A DNA stretch of 64,000 nt from Chaenocephalus aceratus (taxonomy: Eukaryota > Chordata > Actinopteri > Perciformes > Channichthyidae): the NCBI GenBank assembly GCA_023974075.1, contig CM043801.1, forward strand, positions 27,755,736 to 27,819,735, read 5' to 3'. The position numbers and the translations under genes are program-made. Below the pieces are notes generated by a model. That model saw only the letters and a list, made by a program, of their open reading frames with translations. It searched no databases and was not told where the DNA came from. Shown here one piece after another: positions 63,956 through 64,000 of the stretch; position 1 is the stretch's first letter; each line of letters starts with the position of its first letter.

Positions 63956-64000
63956 AGTTGTGTCTGCATCCATACAAATAATCTAACTGTCAGTTATTGA

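Overview
The window is intron-rich vertebrate DNA, most likely from a teleost. It has GT-AG introns, a vertebrate-type tRNA-Ser(TGA), abundant hAT-type DNA transposons with 8-bp target duplications, fish-style LINEs and long (GT)n/(CT)n microsatellites. The neighbours b4galt2 and ccdc24 are also adjacent in the human genome (1p34), so this looks like the fish counterpart of that block.

Layout: (1) 1-20865, plus strand: the last two coding exons of a beta-1,4-galactosyltransferase 2 gene (9565-9669 and 20715-20865). They sit in very large introns that hold a truncated LINE, a fold-back element and at least four hAT-type insertions. Two of those are copies of one 357-bp element in opposite orientation. 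(2) 20866-27095: b4galt2 3' UTR and intergenic DNA with no convincing gene. (3) 27096-30318, minus strand: a complete three-exon gene for a 222-residue secreted von Willebrand factor C protein of the VWC2 (brorin) family. Its second intron carries a ~148-bp tandem satellite, most units of which contain an RFX X-box-like palindrome. (4) 31574-50416, plus strand: complete eight-exon ccdc24, head-to-head with the VWC gene. Its first intron contains a young-looking L1/Tx1-type LINE with a 17-bp target duplication. A later intron holds an intact tRNA-Ser(TGA) and a decayed tandem copy. (5) 51.6-63.2 kb, plus strand: the most striking locus, a 24-coding-exon gene for a protein of about 1,100 residues. 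Its order is SAM, ubiquitin-like domain, VWA domain with intact MIDAS residues, ubiquitin-conjugating (E2) domain, and C-terminal U-box (E3). It puts ubiquitin-like, E2 and E3 modules in one polypeptide. As sequenced it has two single-base frame breaks, in adjacent exons. (6) 63.62-63.95 kb: a decayed duplicate of the 3' end of ccdc24, lying just after the E2/U-box gene.

The genes do not form one pathway. b4galt2 acts in Golgi glycan synthesis, the VWC protein is probably an extracellular BMP-modulating factor, ccdc24 is poorly characterised, and the E2/U-box protein is predicted to carry out ubiquitin transfer. Exon boundaries were placed by eye from splice signals, reading phase and protein similarity. 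All exon lengths of each gene add up to whole codons, apart from the two flagged frame breaks.
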